The position numbers and the translations under genes are program-made. Under the pieces are notes generated by a model. That model did no database searches. It was not told where the DNA came from and saw nothing but the letters and a program-made list of their open reading frames with translations. From Herbaspirillum chlorophenolicum (GTDB lineage Bacteria > Pseudomonadota > Gammaproteobacteria > Burkholderiales > Burkholderiaceae_D), in contig NZ_LFLT01000007.1 of assembly GCF_001189955.1 (NCBI RefSeq), forward strand, positions 62,001-126,000: 64,000 nucleotides of DNA. Direction: 5' to 3'. Shown here piece after piece: positions 18,521 through 27,932 of this stretch. The number at the start of each line of letters is the position of its first letter. The stretch's first letter is position 1.

Positions 18521-19162
18521 ATGGCTCGCTCGACCAAGGAAGAGGCACTCGAAACGCGCGCACGCATTCTCGACGCTGCCGAGCATGTGTTTCACGAGCG
18601 CGGCGTTTCGCATACCTCGCTGGCCGACGTGGCCAAGGCCGCCGACGTCACGCGCGGCGCCATCTACTGGCATTTCAAGAACAAGAGCGACCTGTTCGAT
18701 GCCATGTGCGAACGGGTGCGCCTGCCCATGGAAGCGGTACTGGAAGAAAACGCCAGCCCGCAGCTGGCCGACCCGCTCGGGCAGTTCCTGCGCAGCGGCG
18801 TGTATGTGCTGACCATGGCTGCCACCGATGAACGATGCCGCAAGGTGTTCGATATCATCTTCAACAAGTGCGAATTCGCCGACCACGACGATCCCATCCT
18901 GATACGCCAGCGCGAGTGCCATGTTGATGGCATGCTGCGCCTGGAACAGATCCTCACCAACGCCATTTCCCGCGGCCAGTTGCCTGCTACGCTGAACATA
19001 CGGCTGGCTTGCCTGATGGCGCATACCACCTTCAGCGGCTTGCTGACCGACTGGTTTTTCGCGCCGGACAGCTTCGACCTGGTCAAGGACGGCGAAAAAA
19101 TGCTGGCGGCCTCGCTGCATGCGCTAAAGACCGCGCCTTCGCTGCAGAACGACGCGGCCTGA
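18521..19162 (+). CDS. acrR: TetR-family efflux repressor (AcrR/TtgR-like)
   Basis: The 213-residue protein has an N-terminal TetR helix-turn-helix (TSLADVAKAADVTRGAIYWHF, then KNKSDLF) and a C-terminal ligand domain of AcrR type (about residues 70-200). AcrR-like proteins repress a divergent RND operon until a drug binds them. The gene is divergent from the acrAB-type operon, and an AcrR-like operator lies between them, so the target is well supported. The start at the ATG at 18521 (MARSTKEEALETR) fits the family and has GGAG five bases upstream. It ends 10 bases from the convergent tolC gene. Confidence 0.92.
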   Translation: MARSTKEEALETRARILDAAEHVFHERGVSHTSLADVAKAADVTRGAIYWHFKNKSDLFDAMCERVRLPMEAVLEENASPQLADPLGQFLRSGVYVLTMAATDERCRKVFDIIFNKCEFADHDDPILIRQRECHVDGMLRLEQILTNAISRGQLPATLNIRLACLMAHTTFSGLLTDWFFAPDSFDLVKDGEKMLAASLHALKTAPSLQNDAA

Positions 19163-19172
19163 TCCCGTCGCT

Positions 19173-20477
19173 CTACTGTGGCGGCGCCGTCAGCAGCACG
19201 TTGATCAGCGCCAGGTCTTCCTCGCGCAGCGCACCGGCCGCTGCCTTCAATTTCAAGCCGTTCATCAATGTATCGTAGCGCGCCTTGGACAGGTCGCGCC
19301 GCGTGGAGTACAGCTGCTGCTGCGCGTTGAGCACGTCGATATTGATCCGCACGCCAACCTGGTAGCCCAGTTTGTTGGAGTCCAGCGATGACTGGCTCGA
19401 CACTTCCGCCGCTTCATACGCCTTCACCTGCGACAACCCGTTGGCCACGCCCAGGTAAGCCTGGCGCGCATTGAGCACGGCGGTGCGGCGCGCGTTATCC
19501 AGGTCGGAGCGGGCCTTCTCGGCCAGCGCGACGGCTTCATCCACTTTGCTGCTGGTCGAAAATCCTGAGAACAGCGGGATATTCCACTGCACCCCGATCG
19601 AGTTGCTGTAGCCGCGCTGGTTCAGGTAGGGTGTGCGCACGCTCTTCTGGTCGTTGAAATTGCGCGCCGCCACCAGGTCCACCGTCGGCGTGTAGTCGGC
19701 GCGGTTGCGCTTGATCTCGCTTTGCGCGATCTCCAGCGCCACCTGTTGTGCCATCACGCCGTAGTTGTCGGATTGCGCGCTGGCGACCCAGGTATCGATC
19801 TGCGCAGGCTGCGGCGGTGACAGCTTGACGCTGCTGCGCAAGACCGCCAGCGGCGTCGGCGGCTGGCCGATGATCTGCTGCAGCCTGGCAAGCGCCACTT
19901 CCAGGTCGTTCTGGGCGGCGATCTCCTGCGCATTGGCCAGGTCGTAACGGGCCTGGGCTTCGTTGGTGTCGGTGATGGTCGAGGTGCCGATCTCGAAATT
20001 GCGTTTGGCCGAGGCCAGTTGTTCCGAGATGGCGATCTTTTGCGCACCCAGGAAGGACAGCGCATCCTGCGCGGCCAGCACGTCGAAGTAGGCCTGGCCC
20101 ACACGCAGGATCAGGTCTTGCTGCGCCTGGGCGAACTGCGCCTCGCTGGAGGCGACGGAAAGTTTTCCCTGCTTGTAGCTCTCCCAGTTGGCCAGGCGGA
20201 ACAGCGGCTGGGTCAGCTGCAGCGCATAGGTATTGGATGAACTGTCGAAGTTTTGGTCCGAGCGCATATAGCTGCCGCCTACGCCGACGGTCGGCAACAG
20301 GCCGGCACGTCCCTGGATTCCCTTCTCGCGGCCCGCCGTCAGCGCATAGCGCGCGCTGGTGTAGACCGGGTCATTGGCCAGCGCGAGCTGGTAGACCTGC
20401 AGCAGGTCGGCCGCGCCGGCGGCTGCGTGCAAGGAAAGGCCGACGGCCAACAGGGGAGCGAGCAGGGTACGGCGCAT
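19173..20477 (-). CDS. tolC: TolC-family outer-membrane channel of type I secretion/efflux
   Basis: The 434-residue protein is a TolC-type outer-membrane exit duct (TIGR01844-like). A cleavable signal peptide (MRRTLLAPLLAVGLSLHAAAGAA) carries no lipobox Cys, unlike the OprM-type gene in this window. The mature start DLLQVYQLALANDPVY is the classical TolC opening, and the two repeat halves are visible. I start at the ATG at 20477 (GGAG eight bases upstream); the longer frame to 20552 lacks a leader. The upstream same-strand neighbours are a rhodanese and a PCMT-like gene. Confidence 0.92.
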   Translation of the reverse strand: MRRTLLAPLLAVGLSLHAAAGAADLLQVYQLALANDPVYTSARYALTAGREKGIQGRAGLLPTVGVGGSYMRSDQNFDSSSNTYALQLTQPLFRLANWESYKQGKLSVASSEAQFAQAQQDLILRVGQAYFDVLAAQDALSFLGAQKIAISEQLASAKRNFEIGTSTITDTNEAQARYDLANAQEIAAQNDLEVALARLQQIIGQPPTPLAVLRSSVKLSPPQPAQIDTWVASAQSDNYGVMAQQVALEIAQSEIKRNRADYTPTVDLVAARNFNDQKSVRTPYLNQRGYSNSIGVQWNIPLFSGFSTSSKVDEAVALAEKARSDLDNARRTAVLNARQAYLGVANGLSQVKAYEAAEVSSQSSLDSNKLGYQVGVRINIDVLNAQQQLYSTRRDLSKARYDTLMNGLKLKAAAGALREEDLALINVLLTAPPQ

Positions 20478-20642
20478 GGACGGATTCTCCGGGCAAAACA
20501 GGGCAGGACAAACGATAGAAACGCAAGTGCATCGGCACGGCCGGGACAGCATCGGGCGGAAGACGTACCTGCGTCGTCCGTAAGGGACGCAGGCAATAAG
20601 AAGTGGGGAAATCCGCCGGAGGCTGCCTGGAGCTTGTTGCGC

Positions 20643-20664
20643 CTGCCTCCGGTCAGGGAGGCAG
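20643..20664. other. Hairpin between the rhodanese gene and tolC
   Basis: CTGCCTCC (20643-20650) pairs with GGAGGCAG (20657-20664). A second 8-bp repeat (CCTGCGTC/GACGCAGG) lies about 80 bases further left. Neither has a clear U-run on the minus strand, so they could attenuate or process the transcript rather than end it. Confidence 0.35.
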
Positions 20665-20676
20665 GGCGCATCAGGC

Positions 20677-21000
20677 TCAGTAGGTCGGCATGGACGGGTC
20701 GACCTGGCTGGCCCAGGCGTGGACGCCGCCGGTCAGGTTGATGACCTTGGTGAAGCCCTGGCGTTCGAGGAACGCCGCGACTTGCATGCTGCGGCCGCCG
20801 TGGTGGCAGATGCACACCACGGGTTGCTCTTCATCCAGTTCGGAAAAGCGCCCGGGAACCGTGTTCATCGGTACCAGCTGCGAGCCGGCGATGTTGCAGG
20901 TTTGGTGTTCCCAGGGTTCGCGCACATCCAGCAGCAGAGGGGTAGGGCGGTCGGGATCGGCGATCCAGGCGGCCAGGTCCGGGGCGGTGATGTGCTCCAT
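20677..21000 (-). CDS. Single-domain rhodanese sulfurtransferase
   Basis: This 107-residue stand-alone rhodanese has the family's CH2A motif LLLDVREPWEH (22-32). Its active-site loop CHHGGRS has the catalytic cysteine at C65. Such GlpE/PspE-like proteins carry sulfane sulfur as a cysteine persulfide; the physiological acceptor is unknown. It sits eight bases downstream of the PCMT-like gene and upstream of tolC. I recognise the domain but not a specific role. Confidence 0.88.
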   Translation of the reverse strand: MEHITAPDLAAWIADPDRPTPLLLDVREPWEHQTCNIAGSQLVPMNTVPGRFSELDEEQPVVCICHHGGRSMQVAAFLERQGFTKVINLTGGVHAWASQVDPSMPTY

Positions 21001-21008
21001 AAGAAATC

Positions 21009-21674
21009 CTAGAAGGTGAAGGGTGAGGGCGCGGGGGCTGCGTGCAAGGGCTTTGCCAGCGTTTCCACCACGTTGACGGTGTCGAAGGTTTGTTCGGAGG
21101 TGCGGGTGATGAGTTTCAACTCCATCACCGGCTCGGTGCCGACGATCGCCAGCAGGCGGCCGCCGATTTTCAGTTGCTTGCCGAAGCCTTCCGGCAGGAA
21201 CGGCAGCGAACCGGAGATGACGATCACGTCGTATTCGCCAGTCTTGCCGTCGGCGCCGGTCCAGCCCTGCGCGCCATTGCCCAGTTGCACGTCGACATTG
21301 GCCACGCCGTAGTCGGACAGGTTCTGTTCGGCCAGCGCTTTCAGTTCCGGCGAGATCTCGACGGTGGTCACGTGGCGCGCCTTGTACGCCAGCAGCGCCG
21401 CCATGTAGCCCGAACCGGCGCCGATTTCCAGCACGTATTCGTGTTTCTTGACGTTGGCTTCCTGCAGGATGCGGGCCTCCATCTTGGGCGATAGCATGTT
21501 TTCGCCGCCCGGCAGCGGGATTTCGGTGTCGAAGAAGGCCAGGCTACGATGCGCGGCCGGGACGAAATCTTCACGCTTGACGACCGTCAGCAGGTCCAGG
21601 ATGTCCTGCGCCAGCACGTTCCAGGGGCGGATTTGCTGTTCGATCATGTTGAAGCGGGCTTGTTCGATATTCAT
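21009..21674 (-). CDS. PCMT-family protein-L-isoaspartate O-methyltransferase-like protein
   Basis: The 221-residue SAM-dependent methyltransferase has the motif I segment LEIGAGSGYMAALLA (about 82-96) and VTTVEISPEL as motif post-I. True Pcm repairs isoaspartyl residues and carries a conserved TISQP-type active-site stretch. Here the equivalent region reads LSPKMEARIL, so the repair activity is uncertain. I use the ATG at 21674 (MNIEQARFNMIEQQIRPW), the usual start of this beta/gammaproteobacterial subgroup. It leads the gene group with the rhodanese and tolC. Confidence 0.8.
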   Translation of the reverse strand: MNIEQARFNMIEQQIRPWNVLAQDILDLLTVVKREDFVPAAHRSLAFFDTEIPLPGGENMLSPKMEARILQEANVKKHEYVLEIGAGSGYMAALLAYKARHVTTVEISPELKALAEQNLSDYGVANVDVQLGNGAQGWTGADGKTGEYDVIVISGSLPFLPEGFGKQLKIGGRLLAIVGTEPVMELKLITRTSEQTFDTVNVVETLAKPLHAAPAPSPFTF

Positions 21675-21763
21675 GGCAGTAGGCTCAATAGCGACGGAAA
21701 GCCGCCATTTTATCAAACACCGCCCAGCTAAACAGCTCATGTACGCCAGGAAAAGCCCCGCAG

Positions 21764-21784
21764 AATCCCGCCTGTTGCGGGATT
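21764..21784 (-). terminator. Hairpin downstream of the second RND operon
   Basis: AATCCCGC and GCGGGATT form a perfect 8-bp stem around CTGTT. On the minus strand the stem is followed by CTGCGGGGCTTTTCC, which offers a short U-run and an alternative pairing. It is a probable terminator for the efflux operon ending at 21821. Confidence 0.5.
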
Positions 21785-21820
21785 TCCTCAATGCAATCCG
21801 CCCTGGCGGCGGGCATGCGC

Positions 21821-24800
21821 TCAATCTTCATGGCGTTCCTCCGCGCCGGTGCGATCCTGAGGCGCCCCGAACCACTTGCGCTTGACCCAGGCGCCCAGGT
21901 CGTCCAGGTAGGTATAGGCCACCGGCACCACCACCAGCGTCAGGAGCGAGGAGGTGATGATGCCGCCGATCACCGCCTGCCCCATCGGCGCGCGCTGCTC
22001 GGAGCCCTCGGCCACGCCGAAGGCCAGCGGCACCATGCCGAACACCATCGCCAGCGTGGTCATCAGGATCGGGCGCAGGCGCACATGGGCCGCTTCCAGC
22101 AGCGCCGCGCCGCGTTCCATGCCTTCGCGACGCGCCTGGTTGGCGAAGTCCACCAGCAGGATGGCGTTCTTGGTCACCAGGCCCATCAGCATGATGAAGC
22201 CGATGATCGAGAACATGTTCAGCGTCGAGCGGAACAGCATCAGCGCCAGGAACACGCCGATCAGCGTCAACGGCAGCGACGACATGATGGCCACCGGCTG
22301 CAGGAAGCTGGCGAACTGCGAGGCCAGGATCATGTAGATGAACACGATCGCCAGCGCCAGCGCGCCCACCGCGTAGCCGAAGGACTCGTTCATGCTCTTG
22401 GTGGAGCCGCCGATCTGGTAGCGGTAGCCCGGCGGCCAGTGCATGCCGTCCAGCATGGTCTTGATCTGGGCGTTGATCTGCCCGGCCGATGCGCCCTGAG
22501 CGTTGGCCGACAGCTCGACTTCGCGGTTCAGGTCGCGCCGGTTGATCTGGTTGGCGCCCAGCGTGTTCTTGATGTCGGCCACCTGGCGCAGCGGCACCAT
22601 GCGCGGTGAGCCGTCCGAATTGGTCAGCGTGCTGGCCAGCATCAGGCGCGAGAGGTCGTCCACGGTGCTGCGGTCGCTCGGCGCCAGACGCACGTTGACG
22701 TCGTAGTTCTCGTCATCCGGCGCGCGCCAGCTGCTGGCTGCTTCGCCCGCCAGCAGTGGCGAGAGTGCATTGCCCAATTGCGCTACGCCGATGCCCAGGT
22801 CAGAGCCGATGTCGCGCCGCGGTTCGACCGAAATGGTCGGCTTTTGCGCTTTCAGGCTGGAGTCGAGGTCGACCACGCCGGGAATCTGGTTGAGCTTTTG
22901 CTGCACTTGGTCCGACAGCCGGGCCAGTTGCTGCAAATCCGGCCCCAGCAGGCTGAAGCGGATCTGCTTGCTGTCGCCGCCCACGCCATCGAGCGTGCCG
23001 ACGTGCGTCACCGTGATGCCGGCCACTTGCGCCAGCTTCTGGCGCAGCAGCGGCGCCATCTGGCCGGTGCTCAGCGTGCGCTCGGTGCGCGGCTTCAGGC
23101 GCACGAACACGGTTGCGTAGTTTTTGCCCTGCGAGTTGCCGGTGTTGACGGTGCTGTAGATATCGGTGATCTCGGGGAATTGCCGCAATATCGTCTCGAC
23201 CTGGTGCACCTTGCTTTCGGTCAGTTCCAGCGAGGAACCCACCGGCGTGAAGAAGGTGACGCCGGTTTCGGAATAGTCCGCCTGCGGCACGAATTCGGAG
23301 CCGATCAGGCCCGATGCCGGCAGTGCGAGGCCACCAAAGAAGGTCGCCAGCGCGATCACCAGCGTCAGCACGCGGTGCTTCAGCGACCAGCGCAGCATGT
23401 CCTGGTAGCGCGCTGACAGCCATTGCACCAGGCGGTCGAAGGCCTGCAGCACGCGGCCGATGGTTTTGTCATACCAGCCGGCCTTTTTGCCATGTTCGCC
23501 ATGCGCATCCGGATCGGGCCAGATGGAAGACAGCATCGGGTCCAGCGTGAAGGAGACGAACATCGAGATCAGCACGGCGGCCGCCACGGTCACGCCGAAC
23601 TGGTGGAAGAAGCGTCCGATGATGCCGCCCATGAAACCCACCGGCAGGAACACCGCGACGATGGAGAAGGTGGTGGCCAGCACCGCCAGGCCGATCTCCT
23701 GCGTACCTTCCAGCGCCGCCATGCGGTGCGACTTGAACTTGCCGTGCACCTTCATGCCGGCGTGGCGCACGATGTTCTCCCGCACCACGATGGCATCGTC
23801 GATCAAGAGGCCCACGCACAGCGACAGCGCCATCAGCGTGATCATGTTGATGGTGAAGCCGAACATGTACATGAACAGGAAGGTGCCGATCAGCGCTACC
23901 GGCAGGGTCAGCCCGGTGATGACGGTGGAGCGCCATGAGTTCAGGAACAGGAACACGATCACGATGGTCAGCACCGCGCCCTCGATCAGCGTGCGGCGCA
24001 CGTTCTCCACCCCGGTACGGATCTGGCGCGAGCCGTCCTTGACCACCTGCAGCGTCACGCCCGGATACAACTGCTTCAGGCTGGGTTCCATTTCCTTGAT
24101 GCTGCGCTTGAGACCGTCAGCCACATCGATGGTGTTCTGGCCCTGGGCCTTGAGGATGTCCAGCGCCAGCGTGCGCTGGCCGTTGTACAGCGCCAGCGTC
24201 TCCTGCTCTTCCTGGCCGTCGACCACGTTGGCCACCTGCGCCAGCGTTACCGGCTGGCCGCCGCGGCGCGCTACGATGATGCGCCTGAAATCTTCCGGGT
24301 TCTTCACCCGGCCCTGCACCTGCACCGTCTTTTCCGCATCCAGCATGCGGATGGCGCCGGTAGGCAGTTCCTGGTTCTCGTTCCTGACCGCGTCGATCAC
24401 CTGGTTCACGCCGATGCCCAGCGCCTCCATCTCGGCCGGCTTGACGTAGATGTTGACCTGGCGCTTGACGCCGCCCACCAGTGTCACCGAACCCACGCCG
24501 CGCACGTTCTCCAGCCGCTTCTTGATCACCTGGTCGGCGATGGTGGTGAGTTCGCGCAGCGTGCGCGGCTTGGCATCGGGCGCATTGGTCACCGAAATCG
24601 AGAAGATCGGCTGGTCGGCCGGGTCGAAGCGGGTGATGCGCGGCTCGTCCACTTCCTTGCGGAAGGCGGACTTCACCAGCGCCACCTTCTCGCGCACGTC
24701 CTGTGCGCCCTGGGCCGGATCGACGGTGAGGTCGAACTGCACGATCACTACCGACAGGCCTTCATACGAATGCGAGACCAGCGAATCGATGCCGTTGATG

Positions 24801-25018
24801 GTGTTGACCGATTCCTCGATCTTGCGCGTGACGTCCGATTCGACGTTCTCCGGCGAGGCGCCGGGGTAGGTGGTCTGCACCACCACCACCGGGAAGGTGA
24901 TGTCGGGGAACTGGTCGACCCGCATGCGCTGGTAGGAGAACAGGCCCAGCACCACGAAGGCCATCATCATCATGGTGGCCAGGACCGGGTTGCCGATCGA
25001 GATGCGCGTGAACCACAT
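21821..25018 (-). CDS. Second HAE1-family RND efflux permease
   Basis: The 1065-residue inner-membrane pump begins MWFTRISIGNPVLATMMMMA. The proton-relay pair is at D407 and D408 in GLLIDDAIVVRENIVRH. This sequence group is closer to MdtB/MdtC and AcrD/F-like HAE1 pumps than to the first pump in this window. The gene follows its adaptor gene by three bases. No outer-membrane channel gene is in the operon, so it probably uses the nearby TolC (19173-20477) or another duct. Its substrates are unknown. Confidence 0.9.
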   Translation of the reverse strand: MWFTRISIGNPVLATMMMMAFVVLGLFSYQRMRVDQFPDITFPVVVVQTTYPGASPENVESDVTRKIEESVNTINGIDSLVSHSYEGLSVVIVQFDLTVDPAQGAQDVREKVALVKSAFRKEVDEPRITRFDPADQPIFSISVTNAPDAKPRTLRELTTIADQVIKKRLENVRGVGSVTLVGGVKRQVNIYVKPAEMEALGIGVNQVIDAVRNENQELPTGAIRMLDAEKTVQVQGRVKNPEDFRRIIVARRGGQPVTLAQVANVVDGQEEQETLALYNGQRTLALDILKAQGQNTIDVADGLKRSIKEMEPSLKQLYPGVTLQVVKDGSRQIRTGVENVRRTLIEGAVLTIVIVFLFLNSWRSTVITGLTLPVALIGTFLFMYMFGFTINMITLMALSLCVGLLIDDAIVVRENIVRHAGMKVHGKFKSHRMAALEGTQEIGLAVLATTFSIVAVFLPVGFMGGIIGRFFHQFGVTVAAAVLISMFVSFTLDPMLSSIWPDPDAHGEHGKKAGWYDKTIGRVLQAFDRLVQWLSARYQDMLRWSLKHRVLTLVIALATFFGGLALPASGLIGSEFVPQADYSETGVTFFTPVGSSLELTESKVHQVETILRQFPEITDIYSTVNTGNSQGKNYATVFVRLKPRTERTLSTGQMAPLLRQKLAQVAGITVTHVGTLDGVGGDSKQIRFSLLGPDLQQLARLSDQVQQKLNQIPGVVDLDSSLKAQKPTISVEPRRDIGSDLGIGVAQLGNALSPLLAGEAASSWRAPDDENYDVNVRLAPSDRSTVDDLSRLMLASTLTNSDGSPRMVPLRQVADIKNTLGANQINRRDLNREVELSANAQGASAGQINAQIKTMLDGMHWPPGYRYQIGGSTKSMNESFGYAVGALALAIVFIYMILASQFASFLQPVAIMSSLPLTLIGVFLALMLFRSTLNMFSIIGFIMLMGLVTKNAILLVDFANQARREGMERGAALLEAAHVRLRPILMTTLAMVFGMVPLAFGVAEGSEQRAPMGQAVIGGIITSSLLTLVVVPVAYTYLDDLGAWVKRKWFGAPQDRTGAEERHED

Positions 25019-25021
25019 CGT

Positions 25022-26209
25022 TCAGCGCTCCTGTGGTTGGGCGGCGGGCATGGTGGACATGGCCGCAGGCGCCGCGCCGCGCTGCAGGATGCGCACCGGC
25101 GTACCGGCGCGCAGGATGCCCAGGTTGGCCTTGACCACCAGCGCGCCTTCAGCCAGGCCGCTGGCGATTTCCACCGCGCCGCCATCGGCATTGCGGCCTT
25201 GCAGGCCGGTCACCACCGGGCGCCGCGCCAGCACGTTGTTTTCGATGGCGTAGACGTAGGCGTTGCCATCCTCGACCTGGATCGCCGTGCCCGGCACGGC
25301 CAGCACGCGGCCCTTCTTTTCCAGCGTCAGGCCGGCATCGGCAAACATGCCGGCGCGCAAGAGGCCCGTGGGATTATCCACGCGCACGTAGACCATGATC
25401 GAGCGCGAACCCGACTGCGTGGCCGGGTTGATGCGCACCACGCGGCCGACCACTTTCTGCGGCAGGCCTTCCACCGCGACCAGCACTTCCTGGCCGATTT
25501 GCACTTTCAGGATGTCGTTGGTCGGCACCGGCGCTTCCAGTTCCATCTGCGACAGGTCGACCACGTCCAGCAGCTTGCCGTCGACCGCCACCTTTTCGCC
25601 GGGCTGCACATTGCGTGCGCTGATCATGCCGGTGATAGGCGAGCGCACCACGGTATCGGCCAGTGCCTTGCGCGCCACTTCCAGCGCGCCGCGCGCGCTG
25701 TCGACGTTGGCCTTTGCGATGTCGAACTGGCTGGCGGCGGTGTCGAAGGCGTTGCGCGAGATGAAGCCCTTGTCCAGCAGCACCTGGTTGTTGTTGCGGG
25801 TCTGGGTGGCGATTTCCAGCTGGCCCTGCGAGGCCACCAGCGAGCCGCGCGCCTGGTCGACCTTGGCCTGGTAATCGGCGGTCTCGATGCGGGCCAGCAC
25901 CTGGCCTTCCTTGACCGCCTCGCCTTCGCGCACCAGCACCTGCTGCACCTCGCCGGCCACGCGCGCCTTTACCGACGCCTGGTTCAGTGCGCGCAGCGCG
26001 CCCGACAGCGGCAGCACGCGGCGCAATTCGCCGGCCTGCACGGTGTACAGGTCGCCCGGCAGGAATTCCATCGCGCTGGGGGCGGCCGGCGTGGCGGCGG
26101 GGGCTGAGGCAGGGGCGCGCTTTTTTAGCAGCAAACCGGCGGCAGCCAGCAGTATCAGGGCCAACAGGGTCCAGCGCAGCCAGCGGCGTTTGGGCAAGGG
26201 AAGCTTCAT
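25022..26209 (-). CDS. RND periplasmic adaptor (membrane fusion protein)
   Basis: The 395-residue HlyD/AcrA-family adaptor has an N-terminal membrane segment (about residues 8-27) and no lipobox, so it is anchored by a transmembrane helix. A Pro/Ala-rich linker (about 32-46) follows. The lipoyl halves (VKARVAGEVQQVLVREGEAV and VRSPITGMISARNVQPGEKV) flank a coiled coil. It sits between a tetR gene (64-base gap) and the RND permease gene (3-base gap) on one strand, a typical regulator-adaptor-pump operon. Confidence 0.9.
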   Translation of the reverse strand: MKLPLPKRRWLRWTLLALILLAAAGLLLKKRAPASAPAATPAAPSAMEFLPGDLYTVQAGELRRVLPLSGALRALNQASVKARVAGEVQQVLVREGEAVKEGQVLARIETADYQAKVDQARGSLVASQGQLEIATQTRNNNQVLLDKGFISRNAFDTAASQFDIAKANVDSARGALEVARKALADTVVRSPITGMISARNVQPGEKVAVDGKLLDVVDLSQMELEAPVPTNDILKVQIGQEVLVAVEGLPQKVVGRVVRINPATQSGSRSIMVYVRVDNPTGLLRAGMFADAGLTLEKKGRVLAVPGTAIQVEDGNAYVYAIENNVLARRPVVTGLQGRNADGGAVEIASGLAEGALVVKANLGILRAGTPVRILQRGAAPAAMSTMPAAQPQER

Positions 26210-26273
26210 TGAAAAGTCTCTGTTTGGGCATGCAGACGTTTGCGCCCGCGATTTATTGTTGGCCGTTGCGGCG

Positions 26274-26903
26274 TCAGGCCTTCAGGCCGTTGATGCACAG
26301 GTCGACCAGGCTGGCCAGGTAGGCTTGCGGATCGATCGGCGTGATCGAGCAGGGGCCGAAAGACTGGTCCCACAGCATCAGCATCAGCACCGGCGCCACG
26401 ATGACCTTCTTCATGGACTCGGTATCGATCTGGCGAAATTCGCCGCGCGTCACGCCGCGTTCCAGCATGCGCACGACCATGGCGTCGCTGCGCACGATGA
26501 TTTCTTCATGGTAGAAGCGCGCCAGTTCGGGAAAGTTGCCCGACTCGGCCATCATCAGCTTGGTGATGCCGTTCAGGCCGGACCGCATGGCCGTCTCCCA
26601 CCAGCCCAGCATCAGCTCGCGCAGCAGGTCGGCGCTGCTGCCAGGGTAGTTGTCCACCATCGCTTCGGCCTCGTCCAGCAGCGGCAGCATGTGGGTGCGC
26701 ACCACCGACTTGAACAGGCTTTCCTTGTTTTCGTAATAGAGATACAGCGTGCCCTTGGAGACGCCGGCGCGTGCGGCCACGTCTTCCAGGCGGGTGGCGG
26801 CGAAACCGCGTTCCACGAACAATTGCATCGCCGCCGCCAGCAGTTCCTGCGGGCGGTCTTGTTTGCGGCGTTCCCAGCGGGGTTCTTTGGCGGCGTCGGA
26901 CAT
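26274..26903 (-). CDS. TetR-family regulator of the second RND operon
   Basis: The 209-residue protein has a TetR helix-turn-helix (TRLEDVAARAGVSKGTLYLYY, then ENKESLF) and a C-terminal domain resembling TetR_C_33-type efflux regulators. I place the start at the ATG at 26903 (MSDAAKEPRWERRKQDRP), where homology to the family begins; the frame is open to 27185 without similarity. It is upstream of and co-directional with its likely targets, so it probably represses its own operon. The inducer is unknown. Confidence 0.88.
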   Translation of the reverse strand: MSDAAKEPRWERRKQDRPQELLAAAMQLFVERGFAATRLEDVAARAGVSKGTLYLYYENKESLFKSVVRTHMLPLLDEAEAMVDNYPGSSADLLRELMLGWWETAMRSGLNGITKLMMAESGNFPELARFYHEEIIVRSDAMVVRMLERGVTRGEFRQIDTESMKKVIVAPVLMLMLWDQSFGPCSITPIDPQAYLASLVDLCINGLKA

Positions 26904-27014
26904 AGGCGAGCAAGACAATGCGCACCGCATCGGTCGCCGGCAAGATCCTGCGTAAAACCGGGTTTGCCGCCGGGCGGGAATACGAGTGCGCCAGTAAATT
27001 ACCGGAGAGTCAGC

Positions 27015-27043
27015 AATGTAAGTGGCAAACGGCATGGCGTCAA
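27015..27043 (-). promoter_or_regulatory. Candidate sigma-70 promoter for the tetR-MFP-RND operon
   Basis: On the minus strand, TTGACG (27043-27038) and TACATT (27020-27015) are separated by 17 bp. The start of transcription would be near 27008, about 105 bases before the tetR start. The rest of 26904-27301 shows no other gene or signal that I can support. Confidence 0.45.
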
Positions 27044-27301
27044 GGATCAAGGGGAAGTGGACGGGCCAGACTACGGACGGGCCGGCTCGGCGGCCAGCGC
27101 CATGCGACCGGTGGTGATCCGGGCACCGTGAAATGCAGCAAAGGCGAAGTGAGCCGCCGCTGCAATGGTATGGAAGCATACCCAAGACCGGATGAAGGAA
27201 GGATGAAGCGGCGGGCCTGGCCGCCGTCGAGGCTTTACAATGGCGCCTGCGAATTGCCGGCCGGCAGTCCGCGCTCCGCTACTCCGATGATTTGCCATCC
27301 C

Positions 27302-27562
27302 ATGAACTGCCGCCCCCAATGCGGCGCCTGCTGCACGGCGCCTTCCATCACCAGCCCTCTTCCCGGCATGCCCAACGGCAAGCCGGCCGGGGTGCCTTGC
27401 GTGCAGCTGGATGAGGCGATGCGCTGCAAAGTCTTCGGCCGGCCCGAGCGCCCGGCCTTCTGCGGCGGCTTGCAGCCGTCGGCCGACATGTGCGGCGATA
27501 GCCGTGCAGCGGCCATGTTCTGGCTGGGCGCGCTGGAGGCGGCGACCGCACCGGCCAGTTGA
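27302..27562 (+). CDS. YkgJ-family cysteine-cluster protein
   Basis: This small protein of 86 residues has the N-terminal cluster CRPQCGACC followed by [19 protein letters not shown], and more cysteines further on (PCVQ, MRCKVF, AFCGG, MCGD). The family is predicted to bind zinc or an Fe-S cluster; its function is unproven. I choose the ATG at 27302 ([11 protein letters not shown]), matching E. coli YkgJ-like starts; an ATG at 27287 would add five residues. It is convergent with arsC, 16 bases away. Confidence 0.82.
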   Translation: MNCRPQCGACCTAPSITSPLPGMPNGKPAGVPCVQLDEAMRCKVFGRPERPAFCGGLQPSADMCGDSRAAAMFWLGALEAATAPAS

Positions 27563-27578
27563 TCAGCTTACCCTTTCA

Positions 27579-27932
27579 TCAGGGGAAGATTTCCGCCAGC
27601 CGCTCCTTGGGGCGCACCAGCAGCGTCCCCTTGGGCGCCACCACTATGGGGCGGTTAATCAGGATGGGATGTTCGGCCATCGCATCGATCAGTTGGGCAT
27701 CGGTCAGCGCCGGATCGTCCAGGCCCAGCTCGGCGTAGACCGCTTCCTTGCTGCGGATGAGGTCGCGCACCGGTACGCCCATGGCGGCGACCAACTTCTT
27801 CAGCGTGGCGCGGTCGGGCGGGGTCTTCAGGTATTCGATCACGGTCGGTTCGGCGCCGCCGTCGCGCAGCGCCTGCAGCACGTTGCGGGAAGTGCCGCAT
27901 TTTGGGTTGTGATAAATGGTGATGTCGCTCAT
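27579..27932 (-). CDS. arsC: Arsenate reductase ArsC (glutaredoxin-dependent)
   Basis: ArsC reduces arsenate to arsenite using glutathione and glutaredoxin. The 117-residue protein has the catalytic Cys12 in HNPKCGTSRN, and Arg60, Arg94 and Arg107 occupy the same positions as the functional arginines of plasmid R773 ArsC. The active site therefore looks intact. No arsenite efflux gene (arsB, acr3) or ArsR is adjacent. It stands alone between the YkgJ gene (convergent) and uppP (divergent), as many chromosomal ArsC/YfgD-type copies do. Confidence 0.9.
   Translation of the reverse strand: MSDITIYHNPKCGTSRNVLQALRDGGAEPTVIEYLKTPPDRATLKKLVAAMGVPVRDLIRSKEAVYAELGLDDPALTDAQLIDAMAEHPILINRPIVVAPKGTLLVRPKERLAEIFP

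Noticed and set aside
18102..18563. 153-codon minus-strand open frame in the tetR upstream region
   Set aside because: It overlaps the TetR gene start and has no domain, signal or ribosome site; the region is regulatory.
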